From positions 48,258-112,257 of the forward strand of contig NZ_GG700631.1 of the NCBI RefSeq assembly GCF_000162875.1: a DNA stretch of 64,000 nucleotides, in the 5' to 3' direction. Below the pieces are notes generated by a model. That model was not told where the DNA came from, ran no database searches, and saw only the letters and a program-made list of their open reading frames with translations. This DNA is from Slackia exigua ATCC 700122 (GTDB lineage Bacteria > Actinomycetota > Coriobacteriia > Coriobacteriales > Eggerthellaceae). Made by a program: the position numbers and the translations under genes. This document shows positions 43,488 through 51,805 of the stretch, piece by piece (within the stretch, counting starts at the first letter, position 1; each line of letters opens with the position of its first letter).

Positions 43488-44602
43488 CGGGCGATTCGGC
43501 ACGCGTGCCGATGACCGCGGTCTACGGAGTTTCCCACTTCGTCATCGACCTCGCCTGCATAGCAACCATGCTCGGCGCCGTATCGCGCACGCTCGGCATC
43601 GAGGGAGCGGAAGGCGTGGTTGCGGCCATCGTCGCCTACGATCTGCTCGCCTTCTGCCTTCAGCTCCCCTTCGGCGCGCTGGTCGATCTCGCGGATCGCA
43701 ATGCACGCGCCGCCATGGTCGCCTGCGGGTTGGTGGCGGCAGGCACGTTCGTCTCGGCCGCGCCGCACGCACCTGCGGCCTTGGCGGCGGTGGCGCTCGT
43801 CGCGGTCGGAAACGCGCTGTTCCACTGCGCAGGCGGCCTTGATGTGCTGAATGTCGCCCAAGGAAAGGCGACGCTTCCCGGAGCCTTCGTTTCGACAGGG
43901 GCGGCAGGAGTCTTCCTCGGAGGCCTCATGGCCGTATCGCACGCAAGCCTCACGCCCGTGCTGGCAGCGCTGCCCGTCGGATGCATCTTCGCGATCGCCT
44001 CCGTCGATCGCATGAATCGACGCATATGGAACGTGCGCAACGAGCCGTTCGGGCTCCCTCGGCCGTCCGTTCGCTTCATCGGCGCCTGCGCGCTGCTCGC
44101 CGCCACCGTTGCGCTTCGCAGCTATGCGGGCATGGAAATGGCATTCCCCTGGAAGGCCGACATCGCGCTCGCAGCCGGGCTGGTCACAGGTATCGTCGCC
44201 GGAAAGGCGGCAGGAGGCGTGCTGGCCGATCGCCGCGGGCTTGCCGCCGCCTCGATTGCATCTCTTGCGGGTTCGGCAGCCCTTTTTCCCTTCGCAGCGG
44301 CATTCCCCGCCATCGGCATGCTTGCGGCGTTCCTCTTCAATTTCACCATGCCCGTCACGCTTATTTCGCTTGCAAACCTCATGCCCGCATCCAAGGGAAT
44401 CGCCTTCGGAATCGCATCGTTCTCACTTGCGATCGGCGCGCTGCCGGCATTGATCGGATTCGATGTCGACGGGCCGATGGCCTTGAGCGTCCTCGCGATC
44501 GCCTCGCTTGCCTGCCTCCTGCCTGCGCTTCGGCTCGCACGCGGCATTCAGAACGAGCCTGACGCGCAGGCCGCGACCCTCCAGGCAGAGGGTCGGGCAT
44601 GA
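43484..44602 (+). CDS. Major facilitator superfamily-like transporter
   Basis: A 372-residue protein with about 11-12 membrane helices. It opens with VYGVSHFVIDLACIATMLGAV, as in sugar- or drug-efflux MFS proteins; the segment LVDLADRNARAAM resembles the loop 2-3 motif. It overlaps the small membrane gene upstream and the four-helix gene downstream by four bases each (ATGA), so all three form one operon. Substrate unknown. The tight coupling suggests one complex or pathway. Confidence 0.75.
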   Translation: MTGDSARVPMTAVYGVSHFVIDLACIATMLGAVSRTLGIEGAEGVVAAIVAYDLLAFCLQLPFGALVDLADRNARAAMVACGLVAAGTFVSAAPHAPAALAAVALVAVGNALFHCAGGLDVLNVAQGKATLPGAFVSTGAAGVFLGGLMAVSHASLTPVLAALPVGCIFAIASVDRMNRRIWNVRNEPFGLPRPSVRFIGACALLAATVALRSYAGMEMAFPWKADIALAAGLVTGIVAGKAAGGVLADRRGLAAASIASLAGSAALFPFAAAFPAIGMLAAFLFNFTMPVTLISLANLMPASKGIAFGIASFSLAIGALPALIGFDVDGPMALSVLAIASLACLLPALRLARGIQNEPDAQAATLQAEGRA

Positions 44603-44979
44603 CAGGATCCTCGTGGGCGATCGCAGCGATGTTCCTCACCTGCCTTGCGCTGACTATCGTCGTCGAGCTCGTTGTCGCTCTCGCCGTATTCCACGTGCGC
44701 GGCGCGTGGCATATCGCCGTGGTCGCATTAGCGCAGACCGTCACGAATCCGCCTCTTGTGCTTGCGACGATCGTCGCCGGCGTCGCCCTCGATTCCGAAC
44801 TCGCATTCGCCACGATACTCATCGTCCTTGAGACGGCGGCCGTTGTGGCAGAAGGCGGCATCTATCGGTATGCCGGGCTTTCGGACAGGCCTTATATCCT
44901 TTCCCTCGCATGCAATGCAGCTTCGTTCACGATAGGGTTCGCGATATCCCTCGTTTCATGCGCGCTTTCATCCTTCTAG
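44599..44979 (+). CDS. Four-helix membrane protein, last gene of the operon
   Basis: A 126-residue integral membrane protein with about four helices (TCLALTIVVELVVALAVF, VALAQTVTNPPLVLATIVAG, FATILIVLETAAVVAEGG, and the last before CALSSF). Conserved-looking polar residues within helices (TNPP, ETAAVVAEG) suggest a transport or binding role. I do not recognise the family. It is coupled to the MFS gene by an ATGA overlap and followed by a hairpin. Confidence 0.7.
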   Translation: MTGSSWAIAAMFLTCLALTIVVELVVALAVFHVRGAWHIAVVALAQTVTNPPLVLATIVAGVALDSELAFATILIVLETAAVVAEGGIYRYAGLSDRPYILSLACNAASFTIGFAISLVSCALSSF

Positions 44980-45003
44980 AATAGTCGGCTCGAGAGACGG
45001 GAC

Positions 45004-45047
45004 CGCGCCTCGAACCCTGAGGAGGAATTCCAGGGCGCCGAGGCGCG
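45004..45047 (+). terminator. Hairpin after the three-gene membrane operon
   Basis: Outer arms CGCGCCTCG (45004-45012) and CGAGGCGCG (45039-45047) pair perfectly, with inner arms CCCTG and CAGGG (45015-45019, 45031-45035). No T-tract follows. Confidence 0.55.
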
Positions 45048-45127
45048 ACCATCGTCGAAAGCCGTTGTCAAGAACCGAAGCGCAACCGCAATCGGCATGC
45101 GGGGGATTTCATATCATAAACCGATTC

Positions 45128-45322
45128 CTACCCGACGTAGTCGGCCGCATTGTCGCCGGCGACGCGTCCGAAGGTGTAGATATCGGCCATAGACGTGGAG
45201 CCCAGGCGGTTCGTTTCCATCTTACGACCCGCAACCTCGCCCGCGGCGAACAGGCCGGGAATGGGCTCATCGTTCCCATCGAGCACCTCGGCGTTCGGAT
45301 TGAAGCGATTGAATCCGCTCAT
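45128..45322 (-). pseudogene. C-terminal remnant of a fumarate-reductase-like flavoprotein
   Basis: The 64 codons keep only the last part of an FAD-binding-2 protein: MSGFNRFNPNAEVLD, then PIPGLFAAGEVAGRKMETNRLGS and YTFGRVAGDNAADYVG. They align with the C-terminus of the reductase at 37242 (HYTMGGLHINPQAQVLD, IGEVAGHKMGDNRLGS). The remaining roughly 500 residues are missing and the DNA upstream is the promoter of a toxin-antitoxin pair. It looks like a deletion remnant, possibly left when the toxin-antitoxin cassette was inserted. Confidence 0.85.
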
Positions 45323-45333
45323 GGCACATGCTA

Positions 45334-45348
45334 GAATACATTGTATTC
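45334..45348. promoter_or_regulatory. Operator palindrome of the RelBE pair over the -10 box
   Basis: GAATACA-T-TGTATTC at 45334-45348 is a perfect 7-bp inverted repeat. It overlaps a TAGAAT -10-like hexamer (45332-45337), 22 bases before the antitoxin start. This suits autorepression by the antitoxin-toxin complex. Confidence 0.75.
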
Positions 45349-45369
45349 AACGAAATGAAAGAGGATGCC

Positions 45370-45585
45370 ATGTCCACATTAACCATGCGCATAGATGACG
45401 CCGACGCCGCCGTCGTTCGCAAGTACGCCATGTTCGAAGGCAAAACCATTTCCGATTTCATCCGCGATGCCGTCTTCGAGAAAATCGAGGACCAGGAAGA
45501 CCTGAAGGCTCTTCGCTCGGCGATAGCCGAGGATGATGGAACGCGCTACGCCCACGATCGGATTCTTTCCGAACTGGGACTGTAA
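45370..45585 (+). CDS. RelB/DinJ-family antitoxin
   Basis: A 71-residue antitoxin with an N-terminal ribbon-helix-helix domain (STLTMRIDDADAAVVRKYAMFEGKTISDFIRDAV) and an acidic C-terminal tail that would wrap the toxin. The ATG at 45370 has AGAGG; the frame is open 14 codons further up, but those codons overlap the operator. Stop codon and toxin start are directly adjacent. Confidence 0.88.
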   Translation: MSTLTMRIDDADAAVVRKYAMFEGKTISDFIRDAVFEKIEDQEDLKALRSAIAEDDGTRYAHDRILSELGL

Positions 45586-45855
45586 ATGGCCTATCGCGTT
45601 GAATACACGTCAGCCGCCTTAAAGCAGCTGAAGAAGATGGATCGTTTCGATGCGCGACTCATCGTTTCCTGGATCGACAAGAACCTTGAAGGATGCGAAG
45701 ACCCACGCGTCCATGGAAAAGGCCTCACGGCCAATCGCGCGGGCGAATGGCGCTACCGCGTCGGGAGCTATCGCATCCTATGCGTCATCCAAGACGACCG
45801 GCTCGTCATCGAGGTGTTCTCCGTCGGACACCGCAGCACAATCTACGAAGGATGA
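45586..45855 (+). CDS. RelE-family toxin (ribosome-dependent mRNA endoribonuclease)
   Basis: An 89-residue RelE/ParE-superfamily toxin (YRVEYTSAALKQLKKMDR). It has the family core GEWRYRVGSYRILCVIQDDRLVIEVFSVGHRSTIY, where basic residues Arg and the final Arg/Tyr serve catalysis in RelE. It starts directly at the antitoxin stop, so the two are coupled. RelE toxins cut mRNA in the ribosomal A site. Family is clear; exact subtype (RelE or YafQ) is not settled. Confidence 0.9.
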   Translation: MAYRVEYTSAALKQLKKMDRFDARLIVSWIDKNLEGCEDPRVHGKGLTANRAGEWRYRVGSYRILCVIQDDRLVIEVFSVGHRSTIYEG

Positions 45856-45949
45856 CGATCGCTCTACGCATTGAGCCTTTTTCTTGATTCACCTGGAAGT
45901 ATGTCTCTCTATCTCTCGTCTCTAAGCTCTTGCCGATGTGCAGCCGATG

Positions 45950-47431
45950 CTATGCAGGCGGCGCAGCAAGAGGGAGCGCGATCGTCGCGCGTGCCCCCAA
46001 GATATCGCCCGCATCGTCCGTACGATTGGCAAGCTCCAGCCTGCCGCCATGCGCGGAGGCGATATCGGCGGCGATGGAAAGTCCCAACCCGAAATGCGTG
46101 CCGCCACCGCCCGCGCCGCCAACATTTGCCCGCGATGCATCCCCGCGGAAGAACCGCTCGGTCCCGTGCGCGAGAGCCTCAGACGAAAGGCCGGCCCCGT
46201 CGTCCTCGATAGCGATGTAGACGGTTTGCGATGCGACGTCGTACGAAAACGCAAGGACCACGCGGCCGCCACATGCATGGTCGCAGGCATTGCCTACCAG
46301 ATTGAGCGCGGCGCGCTCAAGGGCATCCGCATCCCAGAGCGGCAGCGCCCCCTCCCCTTCGCGCATCGCGATGCATGCATCGTGGAACGCGCGTGTCCTC
46401 GCGGTTTCGAAGGCGAAGCCGCGCGCTGCGACGACCCTCTTCGCCGCGCGTTCCACGCTATCGGCAAGAACCCAGGGATTCACGGATTCGAGATGCGATT
46501 CGTCCGCCCGTCCGCGAGATGCTTCCACAATTCTGGTCACGAAGCCATCCATGGAATGCGCGGCCTCCCGTATCGCCTGCGCGCACGCAGCCTGATCAGC
46601 GCCGAGCATACCCGAAGCCGCATCCTCGGCAAGCAGCTCCGCATTGCCGATCGCCACCGTAAGGGGCGTCTTGAGGTCGTGAGCAAGCGCGGCGACCTGC
46701 TCCCGAGCCTGCCGTTCGGTCGCCTGCTGCGCCTCGCGCGCGTCTTTCAACGAAATCCGCATCGCTTCCATCGCGCGCAGCACATCGTCGATCTCGGCCA
46801 CATCGCTGCTACCTGCAGGCGTATCCAAATCCTGCCTGCCGACGGCTTGGGCCGATCGGGTCAAGGGATCCATCTTGCGCGTGAGCACGCGTCCGGCACG
46901 CAGGGCGATGAGCATGATCGCAAGGACCAGCGCGGCCAGCACGGTCCAGAGAAACAGGTCCTGAGGATTCGGCAAGGCGTCGCGCATGCCCTTGTAGACC
47001 CACTGAGGCACGATATCGTAGGAAAGCACGCAGCACCCGCCATCTGCAAGACCGACCGCATCGTAGGAAGGATACGAGTCATCGAACGCCTCGCGCGAAA
47101 CCGCGACGGCATGCGCGGTATCAAGCTGACCGACAGGCATGTCGGTTGCCAGAAGAGAGCCGTCCGCGCCGAAGCGGGCGTAGCGATACGCCGAGGGAAT
47201 GGCATCGGCGTCGAAGGAAGCCTGGCCGGCGAGCATATCTTCCACCTCGCCCAGGTGGGTGTCGCCGTAGTTCGCGACCGATACGGCATCGGAAGCCATC
47301 TGCCAAGCGAAGGCGCCCGTCGGAATGCCCACGGCGAGAAGCGCGCCGACGAGCACGTAGAGGAAGTAGCGGGACACCACCAGGAACAGAGGGATCCTCA
47401 CGCGTCGGCGCGTATGCCCTACGCCTGCCAC
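45950..47431 (-). CDS. Sensor histidine kinase of the ABC-transporter-linked two-component system
   Basis: A 493-residue kinase. Two membrane helices (residues 15-45 and about 155-180) frame a 110-residue outside sensor. A HAMP-like linker follows, then the phospho-acceptor His in ALAHDLKTPLT, and the ATP-binding N, G1 and G2 boxes (NLVGNACDHA, DDGAGLSSEAL, GLGLSIAADIASAHGG). The N-terminus MAGVGHTRRRVR overlaps the response regulator gene by 13 bases. It shares orientation with the ABC transporter, so it probably senses the compound that the transporter removes. Confidence 0.92.
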   Translation of the reverse strand: MAGVGHTRRRVRIPLFLVVSRYFLYVLVGALLAVGIPTGAFAWQMASDAVSVANYGDTHLGEVEDMLAGQASFDADAIPSAYRYARFGADGSLLATDMPVGQLDTAHAVAVSREAFDDSYPSYDAVGLADGGCCVLSYDIVPQWVYKGMRDALPNPQDLFLWTVLAALVLAIMLIALRAGRVLTRKMDPLTRSAQAVGRQDLDTPAGSSDVAEIDDVLRAMEAMRISLKDAREAQQATERQAREQVAALAHDLKTPLTVAIGNAELLAEDAASGMLGADQAACAQAIREAAHSMDGFVTRIVEASRGRADESHLESVNPWVLADSVERAAKRVVAARGFAFETARTRAFHDACIAMREGEGALPLWDADALERAALNLVGNACDHACGGRVVLAFSYDVASQTVYIAIEDDGAGLSSEALAHGTERFFRGDASRANVGGAGGGGTHFGLGLSIAADIASAHGGRLELANRTDDAGDILGARATIALPLAAPPA

Positions 47432-48081
47432 TTATACCCCATCCCACGCACGGTCTCTATAGGATCGACGTTCGCCCGACGGAGCTTCGCGCGGGCGTTG
47501 CTCACGTGCATGGAAATCGCATCGTCGCCCGCGTCCGAAGCCCAGCCGAACGCGCGCTCGCGAATCTGCTCGCGCGAAAGCACCTGGCCGCGATGCATGG
47601 CGAGGAGCTCGCACACGGCATACTCGGTAGGCGTGAGCGGCACAGGCGAACCATGCGCGGAAAGCTCGCGTGCATCGAGATCGACGCGAACGTCGCCCAA
47701 GGCGAGCATATGGGTGCGCACCCTTTCTTCCCGACGCACATGCGCGCCGACCTTCGCACGAAGCTCGACGATGCCGAACGGTTTGCGGATATAGTCGTCG
47801 GCACCGAGGCCCAATCCGAACACAGCATCTTCCTCAGCCACCTTCGCAGTGAGGAAGAGGATCGGAGCGTCTACCAGATGCCGGATGCGGCCTACCAGCT
47901 CGAAGCCGTCCATACCGGGCATCATCACATCGCAGAGAATAAGATCGTACCGTGACAAAGCGAGGCCAAGCACGGAAACCGGGTCGTTCGCGGCATCGAC
48001 GGCATGTCCGTCGCGCGCAAGCACGCGGGACAGCAGGTCGGTGATCGCCGCATCGTCATCGACCACGAGAATCCGCGCCAT
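47419..48081 (-). CDS. OmpR-family response regulator
   Basis: A 220-residue regulator that starts at 48081 (MARILVVDDDAAITDLL) with GGAGG; the open frame extends further, but that part is not a receiver domain. The receiver has Asp residues in VVDDD, phospho-acceptor Asp in LILCDVMMPGMDG, and Lys in RKPFG. The C-terminal winged helix has LTPTEYAVCELL and YKWQA. Together with the kinase it likely controls the ABC genes upstream. A GTTTCT-AA-AGAAAC dyad at 50740-50753, before the ATPase gene, is a candidate binding site. Confidence 0.93.
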   Translation of the reverse strand: MARILVVDDDAAITDLLSRVLARDGHAVDAANDPVSVLGLALSRYDLILCDVMMPGMDGFELVGRIRHLVDAPILFLTAKVAEEDAVFGLGLGADDYIRKPFGIVELRAKVGAHVRREERVRTHMLALGDVRVDLDARELSAHGSPVPLTPTEYAVCELLAMHRGQVLSREQIRERAFGWASDAGDDAISMHVSNARAKLRRANVDPIETVRGMGYKWQA

Positions 48082-48182
48082 GCCTTTCGCCTCCTCGCAT
48101 GCGTCTTGCAGACCCCTTCCAAGGCATCCTATCGTTTCCATAGGCGTCGCCATGATATATCAGATCCCGGGCAGCCATCTTT

Positions 48183-49076
48183 TCATTCTCCATGCCGAGC
48201 AGGCTCGAAACGGGAAATCCATGCCGCCAGCCCGCCTGCAAGCAGAACGGTCGCGACAGCGCATAAGCCTGCGAGCGGCCAGATCGCACCGGCGACATGA
48301 GCCGCAGCATCCAACGAACCTGCAGATCCGCCAGCGATCGAAAGCTCGATAGGCAATGATCCCAGAAGCGCGGGCCAGCTGGTCGGCAGATACGACAACG
48401 CATTCGCATCAGCGGCCGTGAGCGCCCCGGTCATAAGACCGTGCGCGAGCCCTCCCATCGAGAAGAACGAGAGCATGAGTCCTGCCGCGCCGGCAACGAT
48501 CGCCGCATTGCGGCCCCATCGTAGCGCAGCGACGTAGAGGACAAGATAGAGCGGGATGCTGCCGAATGCGAGGCCGACGACGGCACCCACCCAGGCGGCC
48601 GGCCCCAATGCCTGTCGCCCAACCAGGATGAGGGGCGCGGCGAACGCGGCTGCGGCAAGCACGAGGGCGAACGCCCCCATAAGCCAGAGCGTGCAGAGCC
48701 GTGCGGCAATCGCCTTTCGCCTCGACGGGACGGCGAGCATGCCTGAAAAACAGGTCGCCTCCCGCTCGGCATCCACGTCCAGGCCGCAGACGATGCCCGC
48801 CATAAGCGGCATCATGGCGCCCAGCAGCTGCACGAAGGCGTCGGCACCCATCGATGCATCCCAGGGAGCTGTGGCGAAGTACGCCCCGCACGCCGCCCCC
48901 GCCGCCAAAGCGCATATCAGATGCAGAGGCACAAGGGACAACCGACGCAGGCGCAGCGTCTCTGCGCGCAAGGAACGCGGAAACGTCATGCTCGGTCCAG
49001 ATGCCCGCGCATCCTCGCCTTCGCTTCCGCTCGCGTTACGGATATCGTCCGCATGATCCGTCGCGCGTCCCGTCAT
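48183..49076 (-). CDS. Lantibiotic-immunity-type ABC permease, second subunit
   Basis: A 297-residue membrane protein with about six helices. It starts at 49076 with GGAGGAGCG; its ATG overlaps the stop of the first permease (ATGA). A 45-residue polar leader precedes MTFPRSLRAETLRLRRLSLVPLH. The layout matches MutG/EpiG-type permeases of the ABC-2 family, which remove lantibiotics from the membrane. Together with the first permease and the ATPase it forms the F-E-G set. No lantibiotic gene is in the window, so the role is probably resistance. Confidence 0.82.
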   Translation of the reverse strand: MTGRATDHADDIRNASGSEGEDARASGPSMTFPRSLRAETLRLRRLSLVPLHLICALAAGAACGAYFATAPWDASMGADAFVQLLGAMMPLMAGIVCGLDVDAEREATCFSGMLAVPSRRKAIAARLCTLWLMGAFALVLAAAAFAAPLILVGRQALGPAAWVGAVVGLAFGSIPLYLVLYVAALRWGRNAAIVAGAAGLMLSFFSMGGLAHGLMTGALTAADANALSYLPTSWPALLGSLPIELSIAGGSAGSLDAAAHVAGAIWPLAGLCAVATVLLAGGLAAWISRFEPARHGE

Positions 49077-49978
49077 CGCCGCTCCTCCGATTTCTCGAAC
49101 CATGATGCGCCGGCAACGACGAGCACTGCCGTGAGCGCACACGCGATGCCGAGCGCAAGCGCGATAGCATCTCCTTGGGATACCGTTTCGACGATATCCA
49201 TGCCGACGCCGACGGGCTCGCCGCTTGGCAGGACCGGAAGGAAGGCCGTCGGCAGCATGACGGTGGCCGAAGGCGGGCATGCGGGCCAGAACGGCACGAC
49301 CGACCAGCTGAAAGCCAGGGCGATCTGCACCGCCAACGGCACGAAGACGCCTGCGAGCATCCCTGCGCGCATCGTGAGGAAAAGCGTCGTCGGAACCATC
49401 CACGAACTTGCGACGATGAGCGCAAGCGCCGCGGCCAGCATCGCCGGCATGCTCGCCGCACCCTGCGGCGCTGCGATCGACGCTGCAGCATACACGGCGA
49501 AGACGACGAGGTTCGACAGCGCCGAGAGAATCAGACACCAGACGACCTTGGCGCCCCACGCCTGACGCAGCGGCACGCCGCTCGAAAGCAAGGCGCGGTT
49601 GCCTAAGCGTGCATCGACCCGCGCCACCGATGCGGCGGCAAGCGTGATCGCGACCGGCATCAGCAGCGCATACCAGTAGTTCCACGGCGCATACGTAAGG
49701 CCCGCCTGCGGGGCGAGCAGAGCCCCGAGGACCGCCAGCAGCGGAAAGGGCAGCGCCAAGACGATAGCCAGGCGCAGCGGTGCGGCATGCTTCGATTTCA
49801 ACGCTTCCGCGCGCAGAGCGCGAACGAAGGATCCGCGCATGGGAACGGGTTTCTCGTCGGTCCCTGTCGCACATGGCATTGCCGGTTCATGCCGCGGCGT
49901 CATCCCGCACGATAGCGCTGCCGCATGCTGCGCCCCTGACATGGCCGTCGCCTCGGCCGCGCGCTTCGTCTCCTTCAT
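49073..49978 (-). CDS. Lantibiotic-immunity-type ABC permease, first subunit
   Basis: A 301-residue protein with about six helices after a polar 45-residue leader. The start at 49978 (MKETKRAAEATAM) follows GGAAGGAGG and overlaps the ATPase stop by four bases. FVRALRAEALKSKHAAPLRLAI marks the cytoplasmic start of the ABC-2/MutE/EpiE-type domain. The chain PSSGEPVGVGMDIVETVS belongs to the outside loop. Coupling with both neighbours supports one complex. Confidence 0.82.
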   Translation of the reverse strand: MKETKRAAEATAMSGAQHAAALSCGMTPRHEPAMPCATGTDEKPVPMRGSFVRALRAEALKSKHAAPLRLAIVLALPFPLLAVLGALLAPQAGLTYAPWNYWYALLMPVAITLAAASVARVDARLGNRALLSSGVPLRQAWGAKVVWCLILSALSNLVVFAVYAAASIAAPQGAASMPAMLAAALALIVASSWMVPTTLFLTMRAGMLAGVFVPLAVQIALAFSWSVVPFWPACPPSATVMLPTAFLPVLPSGEPVGVGMDIVETVSQGDAIALALGIACALTAVLVVAGASWFEKSEERR

Positions 49979-50688
49979 CGTCCGGCCTCCTTCCGGCACA
50001 CGTCCATGAAGAGCGCTTCCAGATCCTCGCCCTCATGCAGCGCATCCTCGTAGGCGAGCCTGCCGCCGACGATGATGCCGACGACATCGGCCGTATGCTG
50101 CACCTCGCCGAGGATATGGCTCGACAGCAGCACCGTGATGCCCTGTGCGGGAAAGCTTCGGATAAGACCGCGTAGATCTTCGATGCCGATGGGATCGAGC
50201 CCGTTGGTCGGCTCGTCCAGAATCAGCAGACGCGGATGGGCCAGCAAGGCCAGCGCAATGCCCAGACGCTGCTTCATACCCATCGAAAACCTTCCGGCGC
50301 GCTTGGATCCCGTATCCGCAAGACCCACCGTCGCGAGCGCCTCATCTATGCGTGCCTCCGACAGCCCCAGCAGCGTGGTGCGCACGCGCAGATTCTCTCG
50401 TGCGGTCAGATTCGGATAGAGAGGCGCCTGCTCGACGAGCGAACCGATGCGGTAGAGGTCGTCTCGCGTCCACGGATGCCCCTCGAACAGCATCTGCCCC
50501 TCCGTCGGATGCAGCATCCCCGTGATCATCTTGAGCGTGGTCGACTTGCCCGCACCGTTCGGGCCGAGCAGGCCGTAGACCTTTCCCTCTTCTACATGGA
50601 GGGACACATGGTCCACCGCCGTCTGGGCGTTGCCGCCCCGCCCGAACCGCTTGACGAGCCCACGCGTTTCCAAAACGCATTCCGCCAT
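49975..50688 (-). CDS. ABC transporter ATPase of the lantibiotic-immunity type
   Basis: A 237-residue ATPase with Walker A GPNGAGKST, signature SMGMKQR (a BcrA/EpiF-type variant lacking LSGGQ), Walker B LLILDEPTNGLDP and H-loop SSHIL. This signature is characteristic of the BcrA/NukF/EpiF branch. It starts at 50688 with GGAAGAGAGGAAG and heads the operon. The downstream order ATPase, permease, permease, response regulator, kinase is typical of antimicrobial-peptide resistance modules. Confidence 0.92.
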   Translation of the reverse strand: MAECVLETRGLVKRFGRGGNAQTAVDHVSLHVEEGKVYGLLGPNGAGKSTTLKMITGMLHPTEGQMLFEGHPWTRDDLYRIGSLVEQAPLYPNLTARENLRVRTTLLGLSEARIDEALATVGLADTGSKRAGRFSMGMKQRLGIALALLAHPRLLILDEPTNGLDPIGIEDLRGLIRSFPAQGITVLLSSHILGEVQHTADVVGIIVGGRLAYEDALHEGEDLEALFMDVCRKEAGR

Positions 50689-50739
50689 GGAGCTTCCTCT
50701 CTTCCGCCGTCCAACGTCTTGCTTCTCAGTCTGGACGGG

Positions 50740-50753
50740 GTTTCTAAAGAAAC
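50740..50753. promoter_or_regulatory. Inverted repeat upstream of the ABC operon
   Basis: GTTTCT-AA-AGAAAC forms a 6-bp dyad 52 bases before the ATPase start codon. It is a candidate binding site for the OmpR-family regulator in the same cluster. Confidence 0.45.
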
Positions 50754-50828
50754 GCTAAAGGTCGGAAGACCGCGGGCTATTTCAGACAATTGCAGAGGAA
50801 GAGCTGACGGCAGCAGACGTGTTCGAAT

Positions 50829-51473
50829 TCACTTTGCACCGCGATCGGCGCTCGGACGAATGCCCTTCACCAGATCCTCTGCGCGATAGGCGGCATAGCC
50901 CTCGTATGCGTACGACGCATCGATGCCGCGTGCGAGCAACGTGAAGCTGTCGAGCCGATCGGATAGGGCCTCGCGCACCAGTGCCTTTATCTCCACATCG
51001 CGCACCGGGCTGCGTTCCATGGCAAGCAGGTAGTCTTCGCGATCGATTTTGCTCCAATCAACAGTGAATCCCAGGTTGCGCCGCAGCATATGGTCGAGCC
51101 ATATACGACCCGACCTCCCATTCCCCTCGCGAAAGGGGTGCGCCACGTTCATCTCAACGTATTTTTCGAGAATGCGCTCGAAACCATCCTGCGGCATCTT
51201 CTCAATGCTTTTCAACGCCGAACCGAGATAAAGAGCAGAGGCGAAACGGAAGCTGCCTTTGGCAAGATTCACGGTACGAATCTTGCCCGCAAAGTCATAG
51301 ATCGTGCAGAACAAAGCCCTATGAATGCTCGTCAGCGCATGAACCGTACCGGATTCCAGCGTATCGAGCGCGCCGTCGCGATACATCAGCAGCGCTGCCG
51401 TTTTAGAGAGGCGCTCTTCTTCGTGGGCAAGCTTCACGTCGTCCATTATGCCCAATCTGTTTTCGAGGGTCAT
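50829..51473 (-). CDS. Fic-domain AMP-transferase, self-inhibited class III type
   Basis: Fic proteins attach AMP or related groups to target proteins. The 214-residue protein has the complete motif HPFREGNGRSGR at residues 112-123. Near the C-terminus lies SYAYEG (187-192), which fits the inhibitory helix pattern (S/T)xxxE(G/N) at the position expected in class III Fic proteins such as NmFic. The inhibitory Glu191 would block ATP binding until relief. No separate antitoxin gene is seen. The start at 51473 follows AGGTGG. Confidence 0.88.
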   Translation of the reverse strand: MTLENRLGIMDDVKLAHEEERLSKTAALLMYRDGALDTLESGTVHALTSIHRALFCTIYDFAGKIRTVNLAKGSFRFASALYLGSALKSIEKMPQDGFERILEKYVEMNVAHPFREGNGRSGRIWLDHMLRRNLGFTVDWSKIDREDYLLAMERSPVRDVEIKALVREALSDRLDSFTLLARGIDASYAYEGYAAYRAEDLVKGIRPSADRGAK

Positions 51474-51805
51474 CCAACCACCTGCCTGCCGGTACCGAAT
51501 TCGGATATATCATCGCATAGTTCTACATTCCAGACGATGCACGAAGGTTATCGAAAGGTACCTGCGGCACAGTATTATGCCTGCTTTCCCCGTTGCGCCA
51601 TCGCGAGCAGAATGAAAGCCGTCAAGAAAACAGCGGATGCAAGACCGCATGAGGGAAAGGATCCCGAGTTGATTCCGGCCTGGAAATCCAGAGATGAAGC
51701 TGAACGCGACGTATGCCTGCGTGAACTACGGCGAGGCATGCGCCCCTGGCGAAATTCGCGACCGTTCGATACCATTGAATGCAGACACCGATGAAGGAGG
51801 TCGCC
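51474..51805. other. 332-bp divergent intergenic region
   Basis: It lies between the Fic gene (minus) and the B3/B4-domain gene (plus). No convincing gene or clear promoter hexamers are seen. Confidence 0.5.

Noticed and set aside
49077-49874. N-terminal extension of the second ABC permease by 266 codons
   Set aside because: It overlaps the first permease in another frame; the ATG at 49076 has a strong ribosome site and the usual ATGA overlap.
51537-51794. Possible short gene in the gap before the B3/B4 gene (starts MHEGYRKVPAAQYY)
   Set aside because: No ribosome site and an Arg/Glu-rich sequence with no recognisable features.
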